Below, one piece after another: positions 1 through 7,052 of a stretch of DNA of 7,098 nucleotides. Position numbers and translations under genes: made by a program. A model generated the notes under the pieces. The model saw only the letters and a list, made by a program, of their open reading frames with translations. It was not told the DNA's origin and ran no database searches. The stretch is from the NCBI GenBank assembly GCA_947464705.1, contig CANHYD010000119.1:1-7098 (forward strand). The letters are read 5' to 3'. Every line of letters starts with the position of its first letter. Positions within the stretch are counted from its first letter, which is position 1. This DNA comes from Verrucomicrobiota bacterium. Lineage in GTDB: Bacteria; Verrucomicrobiota; Verrucomicrobiia; Limisphaerales; UBA9464.

Positions 1-697
1 CGGCCTGTCCCGCGGTGCCAAGGCCCACGGGGCCTGCGGCTGCCAGATTGCCGAAGCGGTTGTTGCCCACCTTGCTCAGGTTGTTGATGTCCCGGAAGGT
101 TTGGACTTGGACCTGGGCGATCTTGAGGGGCTCCGGGGGCGTGGCCGGGGGCGGCACCAGGGTGCTGCGCAGGGTCAGCTTCACGTCGCCGTTCGACTCG
201 ATACGCCACGAGACCGCCTCGGTGTCGGCCGGGAGCGCCGGAGTGGTCGGGGTAAGGGTAATCTGGATGTCGCTGGAAACTCCGGGCGATCCGGGGATCT
301 CACCCTGAACCCGCATGCCATCCGTCGTGGTCAGGTACCCATTGGCATCAGCGCGGAAATCACCAGCCCGGGTGGCGTAGGTCGCATTGTTGGCGGTGTC
401 CCGCACGATGAAGAACCCGCTCCCGTCGATGGCCATGTCGTAGGGTTGTCCGGTCGAATCGATATTACCCTGGGCAAAACTGCTGGAGACATTCGCCAGA
501 GAGACACCGCTACCGATCTGGGAGGCGCTGGAATTGGTGGAGAACTCCGAGAGCTTCTGACTGAACACATCGACACCTTGGGCGCGACCCGATCGAAACC
601 CGACGGTGTTCACATTGGCGATGTTGTTTCCGATGACATCCAGCTTGTCCTGCTGGAAACGAAGGCCACTGATGCCGGTATTGAGGGATCTGAGCAT
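1..697 (-). CDS. flgE: Flagellar hook protein FlgE, N-terminal 232 residues (partial, cut by the left edge)
   Basis: This is a subunit of the extracellular flagellar hook or rod family, exported by the flagellar type III apparatus. Reading from ATG at 697, the frame stays open to base 1. The N-terminus has the family signature: residues 1-12 (MLRSLNTGISGL), then VIGNNIANVNTVGF at 21-34. This is the helical segment that packs in the core of rod and hook. Residues 86-97 (PYDMAIDGSGFF) and 110-132 (RAGDFRADANGYL... then a GMRVQG turn) are further conserved family blocks. Residues 192-222 (KIAQVQVQTFRDINNL, then VGNNRFGNL) are the block that usually precedes the C-terminal helix, so roughly 40-60 residues should be missing. 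The implied full length is under 300 aa, shorter than the Salmonella hook protein (about 400) but close to the short Bacillus hook protein. FlgG or FlgF is possible on sequence alone; its position directly after flgD favours FlgE. It starts 24 bases after the flgD stop and has no clear Shine-Dalgarno sequence. Confidence 0.88.
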   Translation of the reverse strand, partial: MLRSLNTGISGLRFQQDKLDVIGNNIANVNTVGFRSGRAQGVDVFSQKLSEFSTNSSASQIGSGVSLANVSSSFAQGNIDSTGQPYDMAIDGSGFFIVRDTANNATYATRAGDFRADANGYLTTTDGMRVQGEIPGSPGVSSDIQITLTPTTPALPADTEAVSWRIESNGDVKLTLRSTLVPPPATPPEPLKIAQVQVQTFRDINNLSKVGNNRFGNLAAAGPVGLGTAGQA

Positions 698-721
698 AGG
701 TTTATCTGAGGTTTTGAGCGT

Positions 722-1321
722 TTATCGAGCGATCGAGCCAAGGATTTGACCCAGTTTTTTCGGAAGGAGTTTGAGTTCGGTGGCGCTGAGCGGAAGGGAT
801 GGAGACGAGTCGGCCTTGGGGAGCGCATCGGTTCCTGCGGGCGTCACATCCGGGATCTCCGGGGCCCGGACAACAGTCACACGCGACAGGTCGTACGGCA
901 CCTCGCCGACGACGAGCTGCGGATTGCCCCCATTGAATCGAACCTCGGTCACCAACCCCTCGACGGTCCTCTGGGTGGCCGGATCTTGAAGGGATACCCA
1001 TTGCCCCAGAAATTGATTGGCTTGGGAACCCTTGAACTGAGAGCGCAGACCGGCGATGTCCGCCTGCATCAATCGGGTCTGGTCCAGCGTGTTGAACTGG
1101 GCCATCTGAGCGATGAAATCGGTGTCCTTTTGAGGATTGAGCGGATCCTGGTAGGAGAACTGGGCGGCGATCAGCTTGAAGAAATCATCCTGTCCCAGAG
1201 TGCGGTTGGGCTTGCGACCGGTCATCTGCGCCCCGGAGGGATCGGTCAACGAAGCGGGGCCGGCGAGACCCGGTGCCTCGAAAGAGTTGGCGAGGGTTCG
1301 GTTGGAGGTATCAAGATTCAT
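722..1321 (-). CDS. flgD: Flagellar hook-capping (hook assembly scaffold) protein FlgD
   Basis: FlgD sits at the tip of the growing hook, directs polymerisation of FlgE subunits, and leaves when the hook is complete. The 199-residue product carries the diagnostic FlgD N-terminal block at residues 42-80: LGQDDFFKLIAAQFSYQDPL, then NPQKDTDFIAQMAQFNTLDQ. A second part (about 101-152, FLGQWVSLQDPA through VEGLVTEVRFNGG to LSRVTVVRAP) resembles the conserved beta-rich part after the cap helix. There is no room for the Ig/FnIII-type insert of Salmonella FlgD (232 aa). Instead the protein ends in a Pro/Ser/Ala-rich tail (about 155-182) and a basic-hydrophobic end (LLPKKLGQILGSIAR). The ATG at 1321 lies 4 bases after the fliK stop. 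The open frame extends upstream to 1477, but that part overlaps the fliK C-terminus and has no FlgD similarity, so the internal ATG was chosen. It is followed by flgE, the protein it caps. Confidence 0.93.
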   Translation of the reverse strand: MNLDTSNRTLANSFEAPGLAGPASLTDPSGAQMTGRKPNRTLGQDDFFKLIAAQFSYQDPLNPQKDTDFIAQMAQFNTLDQTRLMQADIAGLRSQFKGSQANQFLGQWVSLQDPATQRTVEGLVTEVRFNGGNPQLVVGEVPYDLSRVTVVRAPEIPDVTPAGTDALPKADSSPSLPLSATELKLLPKKLGQILGSIAR

Positions 1322-1325
1322 GGAT

Positions 1326-3971
1326 TCAGGCCCAGGATTCCAAAAGGTGGCGGTGATCAGGCTTGGGATCCGCAGATGAAGATGCGGCCGATCGAGCCGG
1401 ATGGGATCGAGGCTTCTGCCCCATCTCGCCACCCGCTCCCGGGGCCGGGTCTTGGGGCGGCGGCTGGTTGCGCCCACGCCCTCCGGACTGAGCCGAGCGC
1501 TCTTCTGCTAAATCTGAGGAGGCCTTGGTGGAGTCCGGGGAGCCCTCTCGCTCCAGAGGGAGCAGATGGACGCCCTGGGCGCGGAGCTGTTGCTGCAATT
1601 CGGGCCACCCTTCGGCGATGGCCTGAGCATCTCCCCGCTCGAGAGTGGCTCGAATCTCAACCCGTCCATCGCGACGCCGAAGATCGACGCGCAGCTCGGA
1701 ACCGGCATCGGGCCGAAGGACGGCCGTCATCGATGTTGTCCGCAATCGCTGCAGAAGCACCACCTCACCCGAGAGCTGATCCGACAGGCGAGTGATCGAA
1801 CGCGCTTGGGGAAGCGCCATCGACTCCGGGGGCTCCGGCAATCGATTCGATTCTCGAATCAAAGGATCCAGCACCGGCATTCCCATTGCGGAATCAAGAC
1901 CTCTGGCTATGGACAAGACCTCGGCGGATTTTGAGTCCCAGCCCCCGGCATCCAAGGCCCCGGCACCGCGCCGCTGGGGCGCAGTCTCGGGAGCTGACGT
2001 TTGGAATCGATCGGAAGCCATCGCTTCACGGGGTGTCGCATGAGTCATGCCAGACCGATTCCGAGCGAGTTCCACATCCGGGTTGCTCCCCTTTTCCAAC
2101 ATCGTTCCTTGGCCCTGAAAACTGGTTTTTCCAGCGCTTTCTGGAGCTTTATCGGGATTGGATTGAGAAGATAACCCCTTGTCCGGCGATGCATTGTCGG
2201 AGGCTTCTCCCGAGCTCCCGTAGGCAATGTCTGCCGACCTCGAGGGAGGCAAGTTCGTCGGCTGCGGGGAACTTTTCGTCCTCTCCGGGAATTTCAAATC
2301 TCCCATGACCTCTGGGGCAAACTGCTCACTACCCCCATCCTGGAGGGCTGAGAGGGCCATTCCGAAGGACTGTCCGCCGGTGACCGAAGTCGCTTCGGCG
2401 ATCAAGACCGGGGAGACCCATAGGCCGGTGGGCACCCCTTCTGAGGGTGTTGTCTCCGGGGCAAGCCTCACCGTTTCCGGTGCGGTTTGAGCCAGAGGTT
2501 CAGGAATCGACCGGAAGACGGGGGCTGGGACTCGACGGGAATCCGACCACGAATCCGCGGAAGGTTGCCTCAGTCTTGTGAGCCCAGACGAGGCCTCGTC
2601 CCGTAGGGCAACCTCCGGCCCTGAAACCGGAGAATGCGCCGTGGATGGGTTCGCTCCCGAACCCGGTTGGAGGGGCATTGGTTGAACCCAAGCAGCGACA
2701 TCCCCTGCATCAGTCCGGCCAAGCTGCGAAGGGAAACCCTTCTGGGCGGTCGGTTCAGTCACCGGGGCCTGGGTCTCCGGCGTGGATCCAAGATGGGAGA
2801 GTGACCACCAACGTCCCGCAGCCGCGGATCCCCAATGGGCAGACGCCTCTTCCAGCGGCTCACCCGCACCCGAGATGAATTCGCCACGAGACACCGAAGG
2901 CAACTCTCCGGAACGAGCCATCGAAGCAGTAACCTCCGACGGTGGTTCCCCGGTGGATACGTCGATACCAACGGATCGCGGGACCGGTGAGGGCGTTGTT
3001 TTCCACTCGCCCCGCGCCCCGCGCACCGCGGGGCCCATGGGCCCGATCGGATCGGGTCGCGGAGTCTCGGGACCAACGCGTTGCAACCCGACCTCCCTTC
3101 CCTGCCCTTGAAATCGCGCGACCCCTGCAATTGTTTCCCGAGCCTTCACGTCCGCGGTGACAGGCGTTGTCGGCACAGGAGGCGTTTCCTGTCCGGCATG
3201 AGCCAACTCGGCAGGCTGCTGCACGAAGGCGGATGGGGCTGAGGAATTTCCTCCCAACAAGGGTCCCGGAGGGAATGGGGAGGTGGAGCTCCCGTGCGCG
3301 GTTTGAGGAGACGCAATCCGTCCGGAAGGAACGAGAGCGCCCGACAGTTTCGAGCCACCTGAAAAACCCGATGCGGACGAGGACTCCCCCACCGGGATGA
3401 CCACCTGGGCCACCCCAGGAGGCGGCACACCGGGAACTGAGGCCCAAGTGGGGATCACGCCATTCTCGGAGATCCTCAGACGGGACTCGCCAGAGGCGAC
3501 TTCAGCGTTGGAATCCTCCTGCGGTGGGTGCCCATCAAAAAAAGAAGGTTCAGAATCGTCCGCAGCCTTCGGAATTGCACGGTCGCCCCGTCGTAAACCC
3601 CAGTGAGGCGTATGGGAGGAATCCATCGCTGGGCGGGAGTCCCAACCTGCTTGGGCTGCCGAAGTCTTGAACCCCAAGACTAATGGCCCGGTTTTCTCGA
3701 TCACCGGCGCACAGTCGCTCTCCCCGTTGAACACCCTACCGGCAGTGGCCGGAGTCTGAGCAGGGAGGGATAACGACGCTATTTCGACGACGGATGAAGG
3801 TTGCTGGACCACTCCATCGTCGTGCATCGATGCCAGCGCTCCGGTGACCATGGACGCAAACAACGACTCACCCTCCGGATGTTCCGGAACCCCGAGAGCT
3901 CCGCCCCCTCCCACCGAAACAACGGTTGGAAGCAGCAGAGTCTCCGCCCCCAGCGGACTGAAGGCGGTCAT
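1326..3971 (-). CDS. fliK: Flagellar hook-length control protein FliK, unusually long
   Basis: FliK is secreted during hook growth, measures hook length, and through its C-terminal domain switches the export gate from rod/hook to filament substrates. The 881-residue product is about twice the usual size (Salmonella about 405, Bacillus under 500). The conserved part is small: residues about 724-806 fit the FliK C-terminal (Flg_hook) domain, with MTAVLRPDAGSELRVDL at 748-764, then GRVEIRATLE and the helix ELQQQLRAQGVHLLPL ending at 806. A 75-residue Pro/Gly/Ser-rich tail follows. Residues 1-723 are low complexity, rich in Ser, Pro, Gly, Ala, Thr and Glu, with one Cys, no membrane helix and no tandem repeat I could see. 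A short hydrophobic segment at 38-49 (FASMVTGALASM) may belong to the export signal; that is inference. The ATG overlaps the preceding stop by 4 bases. The assignment rests on the C-terminal domain and on its place just before flgD. Confidence 0.9.
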   Translation of the reverse strand: MTAFSPLGAETLLLPTVVSVGGGGALGVPEHPEGESLFASMVTGALASMHDDGVVQQPSSVVEIASLSLPAQTPATAGRVFNGESDCAPVIEKTGPLVLGFKTSAAQAGWDSRPAMDSSHTPHWGLRRGDRAIPKAADDSEPSFFDGHPPQEDSNAEVASGESRLRISENGVIPTWASVPGVPPPGVAQVVIPVGESSSASGFSGGSKLSGALVPSGRIASPQTAHGSSTSPFPPGPLLGGNSSAPSAFVQQPAELAHAGQETPPVPTTPVTADVKARETIAGVARFQGQGREVGLQRVGPETPRPDPIGPMGPAVRGARGEWKTTPSPVPRSVGIDVSTGEPPSEVTASMARSGELPSVSRGEFISGAGEPLEEASAHWGSAAAGRWWSLSHLGSTPETQAPVTEPTAQKGFPSQLGRTDAGDVAAWVQPMPLQPGSGANPSTAHSPVSGPEVALRDEASSGLTRLRQPSADSWSDSRRVPAPVFRSIPEPLAQTAPETVRLAPETTPSEGVPTGLWVSPVLIAEATSVTGGQSFGMALSALQDGGSEQFAPEVMGDLKFPERTKSSPQPTNLPPSRSADIAYGSSGEASDNASPDKGLSSQSNPDKAPESAGKTSFQGQGTMLEKGSNPDVELARNRSGMTHATPREAMASDRFQTSAPETAPQRRGAGALDAGGWDSKSAEVLSIARGLDSAMGMPVLDPLIRESNRLPEPPESMALPQARSITRLSDQLSGEVVLLQRLRTTSMTAVLRPDAGSELRVDLRRRDGRVEIRATLERGDAQAIAEGWPELQQQLRAQGVHLLPLEREGSPDSTKASSDLAEERSAQSGGRGRNQPPPQDPAPGAGGEMGQKPRSHPARSAASSSADPKPDHRHLLESWA
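3537..3543 (-). repeat. Homopolymer of seven T (coding strand) inside fliK
   Basis: The coding strand carries T7 across fliK codons 143-145 (Ser-Phe-Phe) in otherwise GC-rich DNA. Such a run can promote slippage during replication or transcription and would shift the frame early in fliK. Seven bases is short, so any effect is uncertain. Confidence 0.4.
3968..3971 (-). other. ATGA stop/start overlap, motE-like gene to fliK
   Basis: The fliK ATG and the preceding TGA share ATGA. It sets the fliK start and suggests translational coupling between the motE-like protein and FliK. Confidence 0.85.
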
Positions 3972-4609
3972 GACTTTTTACCGGTGGGGACCAGCCTCAG
4001 TTTGTCCGACAGGGACGCTGCCAGCTTGGCCCCTTGGGCATTGGTCTTGGCCAAGGCATCGAGAATGGACGCATTCTGATCGTCCTTCATCTGGCTCATG
4101 ACCTTCACCACGAGCTTTTCGTCCAGCTCCGCAAAAACCTTCGCGACACTGGAGGGCTCCATCCCCGCGTAAGTCTTGGCCAAACGTTTCACGTTGATGG
4201 CTTCATCTTCCTGAATCCGGATGACTTGCTTATCGATGTCGTCGCGCAAACGGGCCACCGACTGGGTCACGGATGCCAGTTCAGCCCGTTCGGCCGCTAG
4301 GCGTTGACCCAACTCGTCCAAATCCTTCTGACGAATCCGGAACGAATTGCTCGTCTGCTTGAGGTATGTGATAAGCAACTCGATATCGGGGTTGTAGTAG
4401 TTCCAGGATTGGGTTTCCCCATTTAGCTCATCGGCCGTTTTGCCGGCGTGAGGCGCCCCTGAAACACCCTCCGATTCCACCACTTTGGAAGCCTTGGATG
4501 GCGGGGGCGCAGGCGGCTTGTATCCCTTGAGAATCAGGGCTGCAGTGACCGCCAGATACAGCAGCGCACCAATCAACGATCCGACGAGTGGAATAGCGAT
4601 GGATTTCAC
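3968..4609 (-). CDS. Membrane-anchored coiled-coil protein of the MotE/YlxF type with MgtE-N-like C-terminus
   Basis: The exact role is not established from sequence. The 213-residue product has one hydrophobic helix at about 6-28 (IPLVGSLIGALLYLAVTAAL inside it), then a Pro-rich linker (KPPAPPPSK, 31-39), a variable segment, a charged predicted coiled coil at about 91-138, and a helical C-terminus at about 141-205. The stretch LAKTYAGMEPSSVAKVFAEL then DEKLVVKVMSQMKD at 143-176 looks like the MgtE N-terminal helical repeat found in MotE proteins. Rhizobial MotE is described as a periplasmic chaperone of a motility protein, and Bacillus ylxF lies in the same slot between fliJ and fliK. A signal anchor with the bulk outside the cytoplasm is likely but inferred. 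The start is GTG at 4609, forming a GTGA overlap with the fliJ stop. The Mg transporter MgtE itself is ruled out because there are no CBS domains and no multi-helix channel. Confidence 0.8.
   Translation of the reverse strand: MKSIAIPLVGSLIGALLYLAVTAALILKGYKPPAPPPSKASKVVESEGVSGAPHAGKTADELNGETQSWNYYNPDIELLITYLKQTSNSFRIRQKDLDELGQRLAAERAELASVTQSVARLRDDIDKQVIRIQEDEAINVKRLAKTYAGMEPSSVAKVFAELDEKLVVKVMSQMKDDQNASILDALAKTNAQGAKLAASLSDKLRLVPTGKKS
4606..4609 (-). other. GTGA stop/start overlap, fliJ to motE-like gene
   Basis: The motE-like gene starts with GTG inside the fliJ stop, sharing GTGA. This fixes the non-ATG start: it gives an N-terminus directly before the membrane helix, and the next in-frame ATG is far inside the protein. 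A GGAG lies about 13 bases upstream, too far for a good Shine-Dalgarno match. Confidence 0.8.
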
Positions 4610-5076
4610 AAGTTTTGAGGAGCTCCAAGGGCGGAGAAGTCGACCGGCCGACGTCGCAAGGCCATTTCATCCAGGTTTTTCTGATCTTCCCTCAACAGTT
4701 CACGTTGGTGATCGACCAGTTCCTTGGCGCAGAATTTCTCGACCACTTCACGGTCACGACGGCTTTGAAGAACCGCCTGGAGTGAGGCTGCGGCCGCTGA
4801 GGTGGCCTCGACCACCTGCTGACGGCTCTCATGACACCGCTGCTCCAGCAACAGTCGGTATCCGTCTTGCTGTGCTAGCCGAGAAGCCGGACATCCGCGC
4901 ATCAAATCAGCCTGAACCTCCTGCTGATGTCGCAGGAGGGCTCCAAGGCACTCCTGAAACCGCGCTTCGGCCGCCTGACGGTTCCGAAGAGCACGTGCAT
5001 GCACCTGAAGAGCCTCCTCTTCGCGGCGTTGTCGGAGTTCTCGAAGGGCTGTGACTCGGGATCGGAATCGTTTCAT
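4606..5076 (-). CDS. fliJ: Flagellar export chaperone/stalk protein FliJ
   Basis: FliJ is a small, almost wholly helical coiled-coil protein that inserts in the centre of the FliI ATPase ring, resembles the gamma stalk of F-type ATPases, and links the ring to the export gate protein FlhA. The 156-residue product is close to the usual length (about 147). The N-terminus MKRFRSRVTALRELRQRREE matches the FliJ start pattern (F-R-hydrophobic spacing followed by LRE...E). The C-terminal helix at 107-141 (REVVEKFCAKELVDHQRELL, then NLDEMALRR) carries the conserved LDE-x-A ending. Sequence conservation in FliJ is weak, so its place directly after fliI carries much of the call. The ATG at 5076 lies 34 bases after the fliI stop, the longest gap in the window, with no recognisable Shine-Dalgarno sequence. 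Confidence 0.88.
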   Translation of the reverse strand: MKRFRSRVTALRELRQRREEEALQVHARALRNRQAAEARFQECLGALLRHQQEVQADLMRGCPASRLAQQDGYRLLLEQRCHESRQQVVEATSAAAASLQAVLQSRRDREVVEKFCAKELVDHQRELLREDQKNLDEMALRRRPVDFSALGAPQNL

Positions 5077-5110
5077 CAGGACCGAAGTGAAGGTTTTGAA
5101 ATGCTGGCCT

Positions 5111-6457
5111 TTAGGAAGACCTGCCTCCGTTCACCGCCGACTGCAGGCCCGACCACGCCTGGGCGGGTGTCACACCGTGCTCCACTCCCTGCCGGAGAAA
5201 GGTCTCCAGGGGCTCCTTCAGGCGAATGGCGGCATCAATGGCCGGATTGGAACCGGCCGCGTAGGCACCCAGGCTGATCAGGTCGGCATTGCGCTTGTAG
5301 TTGGAGAGATGCTCGCGGGCTTGCCCTGCCAGACGGAGCTGCTCCTCGGAGCACAAATCCCGTGTGAGACGACTAATGCTTTGGAGCACGTCGATGGCCG
5401 GATAGTGGTTCTGTTGGGCCAGTGTGCGATCGAGCACGATGTGCCCGTCGAGAATACCGCGAACCGTATCGGCCACCGGCTCATTCATGTCGTCTCCCTC
5501 GACCAAGACCGTGAAGAATGCGGTGATGGCCCCGTTCTGTCCGGAACCGGCCCGTTCGAGCAACTGAGGCAGGAGAGCAAAGACGCTGGGGGTGTAACCT
5601 CGGGTGGCTGGAGGCTCACCCACGGCCAATCCGATCTCCCGCTGGGCCATGGCAAAACGGGTGACCGAATCCATCATCAGAAGCACCGATTTGCCCTGGT
5701 CTCGGAAATACTCGGCGATGGCCATGGCCGAGTAGGCCCCCTTGAGTCGGGTCAAGGCCGGCTCATTGGAGGTGGCCACTACGATCACCGACTTGGCGCG
5801 CCCTTCTTCTGAGAGATCCTTCTCGAGGAATTCGCGAACCTCACGACCACGCTCACCGATCAGTGCGATGACGTTGACGTCGGCCTCGGCTTGGGCGGCC
5901 ATCATTCCCAGGAGCGTGGATTTTCCGACGCCCGACCCGGCGAAGATTCCTAGACGCTGCCCACGGCCAACCGGGATCAGCGTGTCGAGCGCCTTGATCC
6001 CGGTGCCAAACACCTCGCGGATCCGGCGCCGCTGCAAGGGATGAGGCGGCGGAGCCATGCACGGGGCCCGGAACACGGGCTTCACGGGTGGGAGTGCATC
6101 AATAGGCTCCCCCAATCCGTTGAGCACGCGACCCAGCAAATCGGGCCCTACGGGGACCTCCAACGGGTGCCCCAGGGCAACCACCTCGGATCCGGGGTGA
6201 ATGCCATGGGTCTCCGCCAGCGGCATGAGCAGCACGCGACCCTGACGAAAGCCCACGACTTCAGCCAACGCGTCGACCTTCTTGTGGGCGCCCTCAATCC
6301 GGCACAGTTCTCCCACCGCACAAAGAGGCCCCTCGCTCTCGATGACCAGACCGATGAGTTGGACGACCCGGCCACGATTCTCGACCACACGCGTGCTCCG
6401 CACCCGCTCCAGGATGCCTCCCAATCGTTGACCCGCCGATGTGCCTTGCGGGTTCAT
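5111..6457 (-). CDS. fliI: Flagellum-specific export ATPase FliI
   Basis: FliI is the hexameric ATPase at the base of the flagellar type III export apparatus. It hydrolyses ATP to help deliver and unfold substrates at the export gate. The 448-residue product is full length for the family (Salmonella 456). It has a beta-barrel N-terminal domain to about residue 100. The Walker A loop is at 174-181 (GSGVGKST). The catalytic glutamate motif GERGREV is at 201-207 (E202). Walker B is at 258-263 (VLLMMD), followed by SVTRFAMAQREIGLAVGEPP. The arginine-rich ring-contact block ATRGYTPSVFALLPQLLERAG lies at 284-304. HYPAIDVLQSISRL at 351-364 is the usual C-domain motif. All catalytic residues are present. 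Its ATG sits in an ATGA overlap with the fliH stop, suggesting translational coupling with its regulator FliH. A virulence-type ATPase (SctN) is excluded by the flagellar neighbours. Confidence 0.98.
   Translation of the reverse strand: MNPQGTSAGQRLGGILERVRSTRVVENRGRVVQLIGLVIESEGPLCAVGELCRIEGAHKKVDALAEVVGFRQGRVLLMPLAETHGIHPGSEVVALGHPLEVPVGPDLLGRVLNGLGEPIDALPPVKPVFRAPCMAPPPHPLQRRRIREVFGTGIKALDTLIPVGRGQRLGIFAGSGVGKSTLLGMMAAQAEADVNVIALIGERGREVREFLEKDLSEEGRAKSVIVVATSNEPALTRLKGAYSAMAIAEYFRDQGKSVLLMMDSVTRFAMAQREIGLAVGEPPATRGYTPSVFALLPQLLERAGSGQNGAITAFFTVLVEGDDMNEPVADTVRGILDGHIVLDRTLAQQNHYPAIDVLQSISRLTRDLCSEEQLRLAGQAREHLSNYKRNADLISLGAYAAGSNPAIDAAIRLKEPLETFLRQGVEHGVTPAQAWSGLQSAVNGGRSS
6454..6457 (-). 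other. ATGA stop/start overlap, fliH to fliI
   Basis: The fliI ATG and the fliH TGA share the bases ATGA. No strong Shine-Dalgarno sequence precedes the start. Such overlaps commonly allow re-initiation by the terminating ribosome, which would help keep FliH and FliI synthesis in step; the coupling is inferred. Confidence 0.85.
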
Positions 6458-7050
6458 GATTCCATCGATTGCCGGAGTAGCTCGAGCTTCACCTCCCGGC
6501 GGGCGTCCACTGTGCCAAAATCGGTGTACACCAGGCAGCCACCGCGCCCGACCTCCGAGGACACCTCGAAATGGATGCGCTCGCCGCCGAGTTCCTTGAG
6601 CAGGACGGGGCTGTTGACCCCTTCAATCAGAGCCATGTCTTCGGCGTGGAGCTGCACCCGGACGCGGCCCGTCTGGAGGAGTGATGCCAGAGCTTCCTCC
6701 AAGGCCGCCTCCACCATACTGGGAGTAATCTCAACACTGTTGACGACCTTGCGGGCCGTCTCCCAGGCGATGGCGATGAGCGCCTGCTCGCAATCCCGAA
6801 CCACCTGGGGGATGGCGTTCTCGAATTGGACGAAGAGTCGATTCTGGAGATGGCGCAGATCGGCGCGCTGCTGGACGAGTTGTTCACTCAGAGCCCGCTC
6901 GCCGTCGGCGACTCCCCGAGCGTAGGCATCCTGCTCGCGCAGGCGCCATTTGCGCTCCAGTTCCGAGAGGGAGACCTTGACGATCTGGACCTCGCGGAGA
7001 GCTTCGCCAAACGCGATGGGGTTCGAATGGAGATTGGGGTTGGGTTGCAT
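6454..7050 (-). CDS. fliH: Flagellar assembly protein FliH (negative regulator of FliI)
   Basis: FliH is a dimeric peripheral stalk protein that binds FliI, holds down its ATPase activity, and docks the complex on the C-ring protein FliN. The 198-residue product has a polar N-terminus, then a charged helical region at about 25-80 containing one GxxxG step (G46-VAD-G50), a motif known to recur in FliH helices. The C-terminal domain (about 85-198) follows the FliH/V-type E-subunit pattern: RVRVQLHAEDMALIE at 129-143, then FEVSSEVGRGGCLVYTDFGT, then VDARREVKLELLRQ to the end. The ATG at 7050 is the only start visible in the frame, 2 bases after the upstream stop. The frame is open to the right edge without a start codon, so an in-frame start beyond the window cannot be formally excluded, but it would overlap the upstream gene. 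fliI follows with a 4-base overlap. Confidence 0.93.
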   Translation of the reverse strand: MQPNPNLHSNPIAFGEALREVQIVKVSLSELERKWRLREQDAYARGVADGERALSEQLVQQRADLRHLQNRLFVQFENAIPQVVRDCEQALIAIAWETARKVVNSVEITPSMVEAALEEALASLLQTGRVRVQLHAEDMALIEGVNSPVLLKELGGERIHFEVSSEVGRGGCLVYTDFGTVDARREVKLELLRQSMES

Positions 7051-7052
7051 GA

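Noticed and set aside
101..709. Plus-strand open frame of 202 codons opposite flgE
   Set aside because: The opposite strand reads a continuous hook-family protein with the conserved NNIANVNT motif, so this is a shadow.
722..740. Short direct repeat (ATCGAGC twice) at the end of flgD
   Set aside because: It is two short copies inside coding sequence and probably chance.
1322..1477. N-terminal extension of flgD to an upstream start at 1477
   Set aside because: It would overlap the fliK C-terminus by about 150 bases and adds a basic segment with no FlgD similarity; the ATG at 1321 just after the fliK stop fits better.
746..1795. Plus-strand open frame of 349 codons opposite flgD and fliK
   Set aside because: It starts at TTG, its product shows no recognisable domain, and it lies antisense to two genes with clear family motifs. 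Long antisense frames are common in GC-rich coding DNA.
5077..5110. Possible promoter or attenuator in the fliI-fliJ gap
   Set aside because: The gap is only 34 bases and shows no convincing inverted repeat, T-run or promoter-like boxes.
5051..5812. Plus-strand open frame of 253 codons opposite fliI
   Set aside because: It mirrors the fliI C-terminal half; no domain or start signal supports it.
6041..6925. Plus-strand open frame of 294 codons opposite fliI and fliH
   Set aside because: It is antisense to well-supported fliI and fliH, its product is Ser/Arg/Thr-rich without a recognisable domain, and the minus-strand frame has intact catalytic motifs.
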